Assembly (NCBI GenBank): GCA_963693085.1
Contig: OY856410.1
Span: 562,715,406-562,779,405 of the forward strand
Origin: Alisma plantago-aquatica
Lineage: Eukaryota > Streptophyta > Magnoliopsida > Alismatales > Alismataceae
Length of the DNA stretch: 64,000 nt
Direction of reading: 5' to 3'
The translations under genes were made by a program, and so were the position numbers. The notes under the pieces were generated by a model. It saw nothing but the letters and a program-made list of their open reading frames with translations, had not been told where the DNA came from and ran no database searches. The stretch's first letter is position 1, and each line of letters opens with the position of its first letter. Positions 37,452 through 50,317 of this stretch are shown in pieces.

Positions 37452-39775
37452 TATTGGGAAATCAGGCACATAAATAGTTAGTAGAAACAAAAATTTATTT
37501 GCATGTTTCCCAAAAACCAGCAGAATCTCATCAACAACAATGAATCTAGGAAGGAAGGTTTCAAGTTTATACTTATTCTTAGAGAAAGTCCAGTGACATC
37601 ACCCTAAAATTACTAACTTGGACGGTGTCTATGCAGCTCCTAGTCTTCCCCATGGATGGCTGACTCAAATTGCTCCTACAACACCTCCTGTGGACTCGCC
37701 ATGAACTACAAGATGACGTCGTCCTCCTAGCAGTAGCCAAAGGACTCCTACCTCAAGAGTAGTCCACGCGGACCACCGACAACTCCATGTTGCGTTTCCA
37801 GAGCCAACAGAAAAGAGTTGTCCCTTCTGTCAGCATACTAGTCATTGACATACTCTCCCACAACAACTGATCTTAGTTGCTCCTCCCTCGCTATCCCCCC
37901 TTGTCGGGTAGGACTTGCTTGGGCTCTCATGGTTACCACAAATAGAGATGAAAACTATTGTCAAGGCCATTTATCCCAATTGTGTGTGTTGGGAAGCCCC
38001 CAGTACCCCTCTATTTATTGTAAAGGGCAGGGTCAGGGTTCCCAGTTGATGTGTGAGTAGAAGGGTCCAGGTACATGACTATTCTGGAATCTGCGGACCG
38101 TGAGATGGTTGTCTCGCACTGTGAAACGTTCATCTTGTGTGCGAGATGGTCATTTTGTAGTGTGAAATGATCGTATTGTGCTTCTGTGGTTTCCTATTTG
38201 CACACAGAATTGGCAATTCACTTCTAATCAATGTTAAACATCAATTTTTTTCTTGCACAACAAGTATAGTGCAATTCAAACGAATTTGGGAAAGTATCTA
38301 AAACCTTCCCTGACCTAACCGAAGGATCTCACACATGCGATACGGTTGTTATCTCGCTTACCTAGATGGTCATCAGGTGAGCTGAGCTGAGCTGGTCGGT
38401 TCACCTCAGTTTGAGGAGCCAACTTTGCTCCAACCAGCCTTACAAACCAGATGCTCATCTCAACACTTGAAACAGCTGTTTGGCACCCCAGACGCCCGTC
38501 TCAACACTTGAGATTGATGTTTGATTGGGCAGTCAGTTGTTGGTGCGTGAATTGAATAACTAAACACTTTAGTAATCAATTCCAATCAACTTGACACTCC
38601 AATCAGTCACTCCAACACTTGAACTTGATGATTCTGAGTCCATCCAATTGATCTATTGGTTAATTGAACACCTAAACACCTTTAGCATTCAACATAAACA
38701 TCGTTCATAAATATACTCCTTTAATCCAAGTGTATCCAATGTGTGTGACCCTATAGGCCCAAAATTACATTGGCAATGAATGTCCATAGAAATTTATGAC
38801 ATCACAAGCAAAGAGTGGTGCCTAGCACACATCATTGCTACCCAAGTAATTCAGAAAGTTGGAAAACAACTTCAGCCTATAATTCGTGAATAGTGTTACC
38901 ATGATCATATAGTTCCTTTGTCTCTGATATCTGGATTGAACTTGAGGCATGGAATCGTCATCCTATCATCATTCAATCCATGTTCCTTGAACTAGAGCAG
39001 ACGGTCTGAGATGCATGTGAGTTCACATATCATATATTGAACCACATTGGTACGGTTGTACACTCTCAGTCTCGCTTTTCAAGGGGCCTTGTATATCAAT
39101 CTCCGGTAGGAGGGATAACTCTTATCTCTATTACTCAGTCTATCCCCATGTGTCAAAGTCATCCAACCATCACCATTATAACAACCCATGTTTCAAGACT
39201 ATGTTTGATGATGTCAAAGTGTACCCAATGATATGTGATGAGTGCAGTGACTTCAGGTCTAAGAACCACAATCACCACCATCACTATGAGGGATGATTTT
39301 GACTACCATTCCATAGTTTCCATGTATCACTCTCATGGTGGGTCTGTCTCATACATTGTTCACTAAAATGTATCTATGTGCTTGACTTGATATCACATAT
39401 CATGACTAATGAGACTTTGTCATTAGTCAACACACACTCTAGTCTTATGTATTATTGTTGTCTATTTTGCTTCCATAGTAATTACTGACTAGGGACATAA
39501 CAACAATGTATGAACTCTTGACTTTTGTATGATCCCATCCTCCAAGTCACGTACTTGAAGACATATGACATCGAGTATCACCATTCTCTAGACATCTACT
39601 TACATTTGTGTCATCATCTCATGACTGAGACAAACATAATAGATGGAATTACCTTTGTAATTTATAAAATAAAGTATCTAATGTCTCACTCCAATCATCA
39701 CATGATTTTCTCTCTGGGAATACATACCAACAATCTCATAATATATGGTTTGAAAACCTATTTGGATTAGTACAT
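37452..39775 (-). repeat. Copia-2 5' LTR, outer boundary uncertain
   Basis: LTR sequence on the minus strand starting next to the PBS. The part nearest the PBS is homologous to the Copia-1 LTR. The outer end was placed near 39,775 only because LARD-3-type LTR similarity begins there; no clean TG terminus or target duplication was seen. Small frames (37,845-38,060; 39,037-39,231; 39,525-39,770) have no recognisable product. Confidence 0.45.
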
Positions 39776-39861
39776 GTAATAAAAGATTAATATGTTGATA
39801 TAATTATATGCAACATAATATTCAGATATATGTATAGTAATCTGGAACATAATAGGAAAGT
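39776..39861 (+). repeat. LARD-3-type LTR fragment, left of LARD-1
   Basis: Similar to about 5,355-5,440 (ACATGTAA...TTAATATGT...TAATCTGGAA). It continues on the far side of LARD-1 at 50,318, showing that LARD-1 split an older LTR. Confidence 0.55.
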
Positions 39862-39866
39862 GACAT

Positions 39867-42800
39867 TGTAACATACTCAAATCTAGACACATAGTTGTAG
39901 CTTCCCTTTTTCTAGGCCCTAATCAATTATATTTACAACGAATACCTGATCTACCTAGTTCGCAATGCATTAGAAATAATCAGAGCCATTCATTATCATA
40001 AATTCATTAATACCCTTTATATATGATAAAATAACCATAATACACTCAATAATAAGACATAAGGAACAAATACACCAAATATCATGCTTGACTCTAATTT
40101 GACACCCTAACATATTCTTAGGAGTATAAGATGAAATGAATCAAATTAATGTGTAATAAGTATTAAAATTAGTGAGTACATTAAATGTATGTATCATATA
40201 CAAATAATGAAATCTACCATTAAACATCTTCAAAATGTGAAATTGATGGCACCATTAGATTTCTCACATGTTAATTGATCGATTTATCAATTTTGGTATT
40301 AATTGAACATCAATTACACAACCATTTACTAATTTGAATTCTTAACTTAGTATACACCCTTGTATTCATGCTATTTACATTCCATGCCACCGGTTCTCTT
40401 TGTCCGGGAGACCCTCTCCCTCCTCTTACATGATCAACGCGTTCTCTGCGGATCGCAGGCAGCCGGCAGGGCCATTTCTCCTCTCCACTACCTCTATTCC
40501 CTTCCTCTTCTATTCCACTCTCTCCTCATCTCTTCTATTCCTCCTCACTATTCCTTTCTTCAAGCTAACCCTAGCAGCTGCTATTCTTTCTCTCCTAGTG
40601 TCCCGACGGCCATCTACTACAGTGGCCGACAACCACCAGATCCTCCTTGAGAGCTGTAAGCACTATCCGCATACCCATCTTCACTTCAGACCTTTGGAAA
40701 TCTGATTCCTTTGGCTAGCACCTGTAGCCAGCCACTGTGGCAGGCACATCTGCCTCCATCAACATCTAGCCTCACCACCACTTCAGCAATCTGCCGCCTG
40801 ACCTGCCCCTCTTCTCCCTCGCCTCTCCTCAGGTTGCTTCTCCACCTGTGCCCGACAGCATCAAAAAGAGCCATGTAGCACAGAATGCCTCCAGGCACTG
40901 CCACCTTCCACCCATCAGTGCCTCATCATCTCCACCATGGAAGAACACCACTAGGTAAAGACCCAACGCAGCCGACCGCCACCATTGGGGCCATTTTCTT
41001 CCTTCCTTCCTCCTTCTTTGCCCCAACCTCCATCTTCTTCTCTGTTCCTACAGCTGACCGCCTAACAGAGGAAATCATGGCCTCCGTCCGCTGTTGGCGG
41101 TGGACCCGCAAGTCCCAGATCAGTGACCTTTCTCTCCCCTCCATGCCTAGCCCAGTCTCCTTCTCCCTCCTCGCGCTGCCACCTATGGCCACAAGACCTC
41201 TCCATCATGACCATCGACGACCATACAAGAAAGAAGGACACTGACTCCTCTTGATAACCTCTCATCATATTTCCACAATCATCAGGAAATCTAGAAGCCG
41301 ACTCCTCCTACTACCTTGACTACCTCTAGCAGTGGTAGACACCCGACAACCTACACTTCATCCCCACCTTGTTTGTCACAGTGATGCTAGATAGCCACAT
41401 GTCGCCTTCTCACTCTATTCCATGCTCCTCCCTCATGATGAAAACTGCCAGGTGTACAGGCCATCGCCGACTCCATGGCTACCAACGAGACACGAGGACA
41501 GGACATCTACACACCCTAGAACTATAGACATCATATTCCCTTCATGGTCATCCTCTCTTCATCCATACATGCAACCAACAATCACATGTGTCAAGATTTC
41601 CTTCACACCCAAATCTCCCTACTCCTTCTTCATCATCGGAGATGAAGCCCGAACCCCACTAGCTGCTCTCTCTCTCTCTCTCAACACACTGTTGACATCT
41701 GCCACCTCAATCCCATGAAGATCATCCTCATCCCTACCTCCTGTTAGTCATGAATGGTTGCTACAACCAAATCTGTCGTGAAGAGGGTGACCTAATGACA
41801 TGTCTCAATGCTGAAAGTCACCAACTAGGGTCATTGTCGATTAGACTAAAGGATCTTGGAGATGAAGCACCCACCTACTTCACCTGCAACGGGGTCAGAT
41901 TTGTCCATGAGAAGTCCACTTTCTATCATGCAATGCTACTATGGAGTAACTAGAACTGGTTCAGTAGAGATCAAATAGATGAATGAGTGGTATGTCAGCC
42001 TATCATTACATGTATTTGGATTTATTTAACATTTTAATTAATCACACAAATACATATAACATGATTAAGGTCAGCATTGGTTTAGATAATCTGAATTGGT
42101 TATGTATTTTATTTAGTCATATATCTTTATAATATGTATATAAGTTGATGTATGTATTGTAGTAACTTAATACGACCATAACCTAGACAAGTGATCATGT
42201 AAACATATATATCTTATGATATATGCATTTAAGTAGTAGTTAATGAATATGTAATCTTTGGCTACATAATACCAATCCATAAAGATAATAACTAGAACAT
42301 TTTATGTAGACAACATTCGAAAACCGATAATCAAAATCATTCTATCAATCACCTTAGATATTGATTATATGATTAGCATATTCTAAGCTTCAATAATCAT
42401 TAATGAGCATTTCTAAATATATCAATGTGTTTGTTTTGAGATTTTAAAACCCTAGATGACTTGTTAGTTGAGCTATATACGACTCTACTGTATCTCATAT
42501 TACTATGTGGAATATATGTGTATTCATATACATAACATGATCTGAGTATGAGTGTATGACAAATATAAATATATAAAGGCATGACCTATTAAACCCTAGA
42601 CGGACCTACTAAGGCTATTATCACCAATAATAGTCGATGACGACTTTCACACTAATAATTAAAATATGAAATCCGCATCAGGTAAGTAATAATGGGTTTA
42701 AATATACTCTCATTTATGTTTTCTTGGTGAATGTGGACTAATAGGTATATAAATAATTTATAGGATGAGAAGGATGAATTGTTTGATTGACCTCTAGAAA

Positions 42801-44413
42801 ATAAAGAGTTAGTCACGAAATCAGGTATGTACATCCTCTATTTTATTTTGGGCATTATTTGACTAAAACCTACTTTCTTTCAATGAGGCATCTTTTGAAC
42901 TATTATTCCTTATGAAATCTAAATTCTTGAACATTTACATTTCTTGATGTTGACTCATTATATCATTCTGGTTTTTGGACTACCTTGTTCATAAGGGTGC
43001 TTGTACCCCACTTGCTATGAATGCCTTTTTATGAACATTTACCGAAATACTAGTCTTGCCTCTCTATTTTATGCATGCTACATGTTTGACTAGAATATCT
43101 AGAATAGTGGTACTTATGTACAACCATACTTGTATAGGGCGTGCATATCTGCCCGGGGTGTGCGTTTCCACCCTTATTTCTTTTAGGCCATGATCCTATG
43201 GTGTTATGGCCCTGTTTTAGGTATATTTAGTCTACATTGTTATGCATGCAAATATTTGTTGTTTTAATATGATTATGTGGATGATTGTTATGGCAAGATA
43301 CTCTTTTATTATCATGTTGTAATCTGAAATTTTATATGCCTCATTTCTTTTGTTACTTTTCTCTTGAAAATACCTACTTGTAAATAGCCCCCTTTTCTTG
43401 TGGGAACATCTCTTTTTGCACTTTTAACCCTATATAATGCCCAGAATGTTTTATATATGTACATACTCAGCCTTTGTTGACCTCTTTATTGTTTCCTATG
43501 TTTTGGGTGATGTTCCTTTCCACCCAGGTTTAGGTGCATTAAAGATCAAGGTTTCTCGAAGATCATGTAAAGAGAATTGTACCTAAGGATAGCTTGGAAT
43601 GGCTAGGTTACTCTCTGCTACTGGGATCATTTGTAGTTAGTTCAAGTTTTTGTAACATCACCTTTTATAGTGATGAGCAGTTGTATAATGATACCCATTA
43701 TAACTTTGTAATAGTTTTGTTTCCGCTGCTTATTCATTATCATGCTCTGTAATATGTGCCATTTGAGAAATGAATGAAATTCCTCCTTTCCTTATTACCT
43801 TTTGGCACGTTAGGGATTGGATGGGCTATTTCTTCAATTTTGTAAAGAGTGTGTAATCTGAAATTTTATATGCCTCATTTCTTTTGTTACTTTTCTCTTG
43901 AACATACCTACTTGTAAATAGCCCCCTTTTCTTGTGGGAACATCTCTTTTTGCACTTGTAACCCTATATAATGCCCAGAATGTTTTATATATGTACATAC
44001 TCAACCTTTGCTGACCTCTTTATTGTTTCCTATGTTCTGGGTGATGTTCCTTTCCACCCAGGTTTAGGTGCATTAAAGATCAAGGTTGCTCGAAGATCAT
44101 GTAAAGAGAATTATACCTAAGGATAGCTTGGAATGGCTAGGTTACTCTCTGCTACTGGGCTCATTTGTAGTTAGTTCAAGTTTTTGTAACATCACCTTTT
44201 ATGGTGATGAGAAATTGTATAATGATACCCATTGTAACTTTGTAATAGTTTTGTTTTCACTGCTTATTCATTATCATGCTCTGTAATATGTGCCATTTGA
44301 GAAATGAATGAAATTCCTCCTTTCCTTATTACCTTTTGGTACGTTAGGGATTGGATGGGCTATTTCTTCAATTCAGTGAAGAGTGGATCCCCTATCAGGT
44401 CTCACTCTTTACA
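39867..44413 (+). repeat. LARD-1 5' LTR (4,547 bp)
   Basis: Longer than its sister mainly because of a 534-bp tandem duplication near its 3' end. Block 40,380-41,950 is GC-rich with long pyrimidine runs (TCCTCTTCTATTCC-like), resembling a plant 5' leader, and carries small open frames. One, at 41,750-41,953 (plus), is largely shared with 48,182-48,469 but ends early at a stop. None has a recognised family. Confidence 0.92.
43319..44386 (+). repeat. 534-bp tandem duplication in the 5' LTR
   Basis: Units 43,319-43,852 and 43,853-44,386 both start GTAATCTGAAATTTTATATG and carry the same landmarks (CACCCAGGTTTAGGTGCATT, CTCGAAGATCATGTAAAGAG). The 3' LTR has one unit (from about 49,751). The junction lies in GTAAAGAGTG/GTAATC. 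Since both LTRs are copied from one template at insertion, the duplication arose afterwards. Confidence 0.9.
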
Positions 44414-44416
44414 AAA

Positions 44417-44428
44417 TGGTATCAGAGC
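44417..44428 (+). other. Primer-binding site of LARD-1
   Basis: TGGTATCAGAGC, complementary to the 3' end of initiator-Met tRNA, three bases after the LTR end. Confidence 0.95.
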
Positions 44429-46279
44429 CTAAGCAGTCGGTAACTTGACTATTTCAAGTTATCCTTGGTTGACCCTTAATTAGATAGGTGACCCTTAGAG
44501 GTTCTTGATAAACCTATTTCCCAGTAGTCAATACCAATTAGGGTTTTCAACCCCTGACTAATTTGGTCACTTGGACTCCTCGACCCGCCTATGTGAACGT
44601 GAGTTAGTCTTTAGTAACCCTTAACACCCACCCCTTCTTTGTGGAGGTAGGATGAAGCTACATCAAATTGATTCTTTTAGTGTTTAGTTTACATCTCATA
44701 ATTTTCTAGGATATTAGCCTAAGAGCTATGAATTGTGGGTTGATTAAATAGACATAGATAGGGATTATCCTAGTTCTCACCTTAACTCCCTTTCTTTGTT
44801 GTTACCTAGTACGACTCACATACATCCATTTTGGGTTGAGCATGTGTGGAAAACAACATAAAACCCTGATGTAATTTCTAGAGTTGAGATTAGTTCCTTG
44901 ACACTATGTGATAATTAGGATTAGTTCCTTTATGGTTAGGCATGACTTTCGCTCAACATGGAGTACCTCATAGTAGATATTCCCCATGGCCATTTATCTA
45001 ATGGAAGGGTACCGATCTCATTGAGCTTGTTATGCCTCATACATGAGAATTGTTTGGTGAAAGTTATAACTTTTGGTAGATATCCTTAAGTGTTCACCTC
45101 TCAAACCCAAATAGTGCACTTAGTTTACCTAGTGATTGATATGAGTAGGTTGACTATATAGGTTACCTTATCATGGGAAGAACAATGGTTGTAAACCAAC
45201 TAGTGATGAGAATAAATTCATCCTATAACATTAGGTAATCTTGTGACCTCATTAGGTCCTCAGATGAGGCATTTTGAATTATGATTAAGAGTGTCATGGG
45301 TAATGGTGTATGTCATGCATTATTAGGATTTTATAGAAGTTGATTGTGTGTAATAAGAAGTTGTTACCCTCGTATGCCTTCGAATTAGAGATGTAGACAT
45401 ATTCCCCTTTAGGTGATAGAAGGAGTAGACCCATTTTGTAGAATGAAATGATGATAGAATAATACTATAGGTATCATCTGGTGGATAAGTGGTTGACTTG
45501 GTTCTCGAATTGATTTTTGGCGCCAATTTTGGATTTTTCATCGTAAGATTTTTTTTTCTTTTTCTTTCCGTCAAACTTATTTTCATTATTGATTTATATG
45601 TACAAAGGAAAAGTTTTCATATTTTATCGAAGGTTTTAGAACCAAGTCATTGCCACAAGGAAGTTTGATTTGTAGAGGAACCCTTTGAATGAAGAAGTAC
45701 TTAAATGGAATGATGGACATGAAACCCTAGGACTAAGTGTTGTGTAGAGAGTACGAAGAAGCCTTGGATACTTAAGACATCAGTTCACCCTTTTTGCCCC
45801 TCTATGTGATAATGTTGATGATATTGATGATGAGTAGATGGTGATGCTACTGTTGTTGATGTTGATGATGCTGATGATGGTGATGACGACGATGATGATG
45901 AGTAGATGATGATATTGTTGTTGTTGATGATGATGATGAGATGTTGATGATAATGATGATAAGGAAAATGATGTGGACCATGATTAAAGAATGACAAAAC
46001 TATGATAACATTGCGAGTAGCACTAATTGATACAAAGTGGTTAACATAATCCAAGGACTTGGTGTAACTTTTCTAGCCCAACATCTAAAATAATTAGATT
46101 AATGGATGCATGATATATGGAGACATATGGCTTCACCTTAAGAGTAGATCATAAGTGTGACATGCATAGTATGATATGACCCCCTACATTAAGTATACTA
46201 GAAATGAATAACTTGGTTAAGTTTATAACTTAGTTTACCATACCTAAAGTGGATGGATTTCGAGGACAAAATCCCTTTT

Positions 46280-46293
46280 AAGGGGTGGAGTCT
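46280..46293 (+). other. Polypurine tract of LARD-1
   Basis: AAGGGGTGGAG plus TCT directly before the 3' LTR; the upstream GAGGACAAAATCCC is the family signature also seen before the LTRs at 3,394 and 7,066. Confidence 0.8.
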
Positions 46294-49200
46294 TGTAACA
46301 TACTCAAATCTAGACACATAGTTGTAGCCTCCCTTTTTCTAGGCCCTAATCGATTATATTTACAATGAATACCTGATCTACCTAGTTCGCAATGCATTAG
46401 AAATAATCAGAGCCATTCATTATCATAAATTCATTAATACCCTTTATATATGATAAAATAACCATAATACACTCAATAACAAGACTTAAGGAACAAATAC
46501 ACCAAATATCATGCTTGACTCTAATTTGACACCCTAACATATTCTTAGGAGTATAAGATGAAATGAATCAAATTAATGTGTAATAAGTATTAAAATTAGT
46601 GAGTACATTAAATGTATGTATGATATACAAATAATGAAATCTACCATTAAACATCTTTAAAATGTGAAATTGATGGCACCATTAGATTTCTCACATATTA
46701 ATTGATCGAGTTATCAATTTTGGTATAAATTGAACATCAATTGCACAACCATTTACTAATTTGAATTCTTAAATTAGTATACACCCTTGTATTCATGCTA
46801 TTTACATTCCATGCCACCGGTTCTCTTTGTCCGGGAGACCCGCTCCCTCCTCTTATGCGATTAACGCATTCTCTGCGGATCGCAGGTAGCTGGAAGGGCC
46901 ATTTCTCCTCTCCACTACCTCTCTTCCCTTCCTCTTCTATTCCACTCTCTCCTCATCTCTACTATTCCTCCTCACTATTCCTCCCTTCTTCCTTTCTTCA
47001 AGCTAACCCTAGTCGTCGCTATTCTTTCTCTCCTAGCACCCCGGCGGCCATCTACTGCAGTGGCCGACAACCACCAGATTCGCCTTGAGAGCTGCAAGCA
47101 CTCTCCGCATACCCATCTTCACTTCGGACCTTTGGAAATCTGATTCCTTTGGCTAGCACCTGTAGCCAGCCACTGTGGCAGGCACATCTACCGCCATCAA
47201 CATCTGGCCTCACCACAACTTCAGCAATCTGCCGCCTGACCTGTCCCTCTTCTCCCTCGCCTCTCCTCGGGTTGCTTCTCCACCTGGGCCCGACAGCATC
47301 GAAAAGAGCCATGCAGCACAGAACGCCTCCAGGCACTGCCGCCTTCCACCCATCGGTGCCTCATCATCTCCACCATGGAAGATCACCACTGGGTACAAAC
47401 CCGACGCCGCCGACCGCCACCATTGGGGCCATCTTTTTCCTTCCTTCCTCCTTCTTTGCCCCAACCTCCATCTTCTTCTCTGTTCCTACAGCTAACCGCC
47501 TAACAGAGGAAATCATGGCCGCCGTCAGCTATTGGTGGTGGACCTGCAAGTCCCAGATCGGTGACCTTTCTCTCCCATCCATGCCTAGCCCAGTCTCCTT
47601 CTCCCTCCTTGTGCTACCACCTATGGCCACAAGACCTCTCCATCATGACCATCGACGACCATACAAGAAAGAAGGACGCCGACTCCTCTTGATAACCTCT
47701 CATCATATTTCCACAATCATCAGGAAATCTGGAGGCCGACTCATCCTGCTACCTTGAATGCCGCTAGAAGTGGTAGACACCTGAAAACCTACACTTCATC
47801 CCTACCTTATTTGTCACAGTGATGCTAGATAGTCACATATCGCCTTCTCACTCTATTCCATGCTCCTCCCTCATGATGAAAACTGCCAGGTGCACATGCC
47901 ATCGCCATCTCCATGGCTACCAACGAGACACGAGGACAGGACATCTACACACCCTAGAATTGTAGACATCATATTCCCTTCATGGTCATCCTCTCTTCAT
48001 CCATACATGCAACCAACAATCACATGTCTCAAGATTTCCTTCACACCCAAATATCCCTACTCCTTCTTCATCATCAGAGATGAAGCCCGAACCCCACCAG
48101 CTGCTCTCTCTCTCAACACACTGCTGACATCTGCCACCTCAATCCCATGAAGATCATCCTCATCCCTACCGCCTGTTAGTCATGAATGGTTGCTACAACC
48201 AAATCTGTCATGAAGAGGGTGACCTAATGCCATGTCTCAATGCTGAAAGTCACCAACTAGGGTCATTGTCGATTAGACTAAAGGAGTTTGGAGATGAAGC
48301 ACCCACCTACTTCACCTGCAATGGGGTCAGATTTGTCCATGAGAAGTCCACTTTCTATCATGCAATGCTACTATGGAGCAACCAGAACTGGTTGAGTAGA
48401 GATCAAATAGATGAACGAGTGGTATGTCAGCCTATCATTACATGTATTTGGATTTATTTAACATTTTAATTAATCACACAAATACATATAACATGATTAA
48501 GGTCAGCATTAGTTTAGATAATCTGAATTGGTTATGTATGTTATTTAGTCATATATCTTTACAATATGTATATAAGTTGATGTATGTATTGTAGTAACTT
48601 AATACGACCATAACCTAGACAAGTGATCATGTAAGCATATATATCTTATGATATATGCATTTAAGTAGTAGTTAATGAATATGTAATCTTTGGCTACATA
48701 ATACCAATCCATAAAGATAATAACTAGAAGATTTTATGTAGACAACATTCAAAAACCGATAATCGAAATCATTCTATCAATCACCTTAGATATTGATTAT
48801 ATGATTAGCATATTCTAAGCTTCAATAATCATTAATGAGCATTTCTAAATATATCAATGTGTTTGTTTTGAGATTTTAAAACCCTATATGACTTGTTAGT
48901 TGAACTATATATGACTCTACTATATCTCATATTACTATGTGGAATATATGTGTATTTATATACATAACATGATCTGAGTATGAGTGTATGAACAATATAA
49001 ATATATAAAGGCATGACCTATTAAACCCTAGACAGACCTACTAAGGCTATTATCACCAATAATAGTCGATCACGATTTTCACACTAATAATTAAAATATG
49101 AAATCCACATCAGGTAAGTAATAATGGGTTTAAATATACTCTCGTTTATGTTTTTCTTGGTGAATGTGGACTAATAGGTATATAAACCATTTATAGGATG

Positions 49201-50312
49201 AGATGGATGAATTGTTTGATTGACCTCTAGAAAATAAAGAGTTAGTCACGAAATCAGGTATGTACATCCTCTATTTTATTTTGGGCATTATTTGACTAAA
49301 ACCTACTTTCTTTCAATGAGGCATCTTTTGAACTGTTATTCCTTATGAAATCTCAATTCTTGAACATTTACATTTCTTGATGTTGACTCATTATATGATT
49401 CTGGTTTTTGGACTACCTTGTTCATAAGGGTGCTTGTACCCCACTTGCTATGAATGCCTTTTTATGAAAATTTACCGAAATACTAGTCTTGCCTCTCTAT
49501 TTTATGCATGCTACATGTTTGACTAGAATATCTAGAATAGTAGTAGTTATGTACAACCATACTTATATAGGGCATGCATTTCCTCCCGGGGTGTGCGTTT
49601 CCATCCTTATTTCTTTTAGGCCATGATCCTATGGTGTTATGGCCCTGTTTTAGGTATATTTAGTCTACATTGTTATGCATGCAAATATTCGTTGTTTTAA
49701 TATGATTATGTGGATGATTGTTATGGCAAGACACTCTTTTATTATCATGTTGTAATCTAAAATTTTATATGCCTCATTTCTTTTGTTACTTTTCTCTTGA
49801 ACATACCTACTTGTAAATAGCCCCCTTTTCTTGTAGGAACATCTCTTTTTGTACTTTTAACCCTATATAATGCCCAGAATGTTTTATATATGTACATACT
49901 CAGCCTTTGATGACCTCTTTATTGTTTCCTATGTTCTGGGTGATATTCCTTTCCACCTAGGTTTAGGTGCATTAAAGATCAAGGTTGCTCGAAGATCATG
50001 TAAAGAGAATTGTACCTAAGGATAGCTTGGAATGGCTAGGTTACTCTCTGCTACTGGGCTCATTTGTAGTTAGTTCAAGTTTTTGTAACATCACCTTTAA
50101 TGGTGATGAGCAATTGTATAATGATACCCATTGTAACTTTGTAATAGTTTTGTTTCCGCTGCTTATTCATTATCATGCTCTGTAATATGTGCCATTTGAG
50201 AAATGATTGAAATTCCTCCTTTCCTTATTACCTTTTGGTATGTTAGGGATTGGATGGGCTATTTCTTCAATTCAGTGAAGAGTGGATCCCCTATCGGGTC
50301 TCACTCTTTACA
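46294..50312 (+). repeat. LARD-1 3' LTR (4,019 bp)
   Basis: Collinear with 39,867-44,413 apart from the single copy of the 534-bp unit and small indels. The GC-rich island at 46,800-48,400 again holds open frames (47,149-47,757, 202 aa; 48,182-48,469, 95 aa). The 202-aa frame is cut to pieces in the sister LTR, so it is unlikely to be selected. Confidence 0.92.
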
Positions 50313-50317
50313 GACAT

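Larger units (their letters stand above)
44414..46293 (+). other. LARD-1 interior, non-coding
   Basis: 1,880 bp with no retroviral reading frame. It holds an imperfect (GAT)n tract at about 45,805-45,965, which creates a Ser/His-rich shadow frame on the minus strand. It ends with the polypurine region. Confidence 0.8.
39867..50312 (+). mobile_element. LARD-1: complete non-autonomous LTR retrotransposon
   Basis: A 10.45-kb element with 5' LTR 39,867-44,413, interior 44,414-46,293 and 3' LTR 46,294-50,312. Both LTRs begin TGTAACATACTC and end CTCTTTACA. A PBS for initiator-Met tRNA lies 3 bp inside, and GGACAAAATCCC...AAGGGGTGGAG precedes the 3' LTR. The target site GACAT is perfectly duplicated (39,862-39,866 and 50,313-50,317). 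The interior has no gag or pol. LTRs more than twice as long as the interior fit the LARD class; the PPT context suggests a Ty3/gypsy parent, by inference. About 2-3% LTR mismatch in compared stretches suggests a fairly recent insertion. Confidence 0.93.

Noticed and set aside
38150..38175. TTTTGTAGTG as the missing right terminus of the CACTA element
   Set aside because: Only a short partial match, no AGTGGCATTT array beside it, and it lies within Copia-2 LTR sequence.
45785..46054. Ser/His-rich 89-aa minus-strand frame
   Set aside because: Translation of the imperfect (GAT)n tract in the LARD-1 interior.
47149..47757. 202-aa open frame as a gene
   Set aside because: It lies inside the LARD-1 3' LTR; the sister LTR breaks the same frame, and the composition (Pro/Ser/His) reflects the pyrimidine-rich island.
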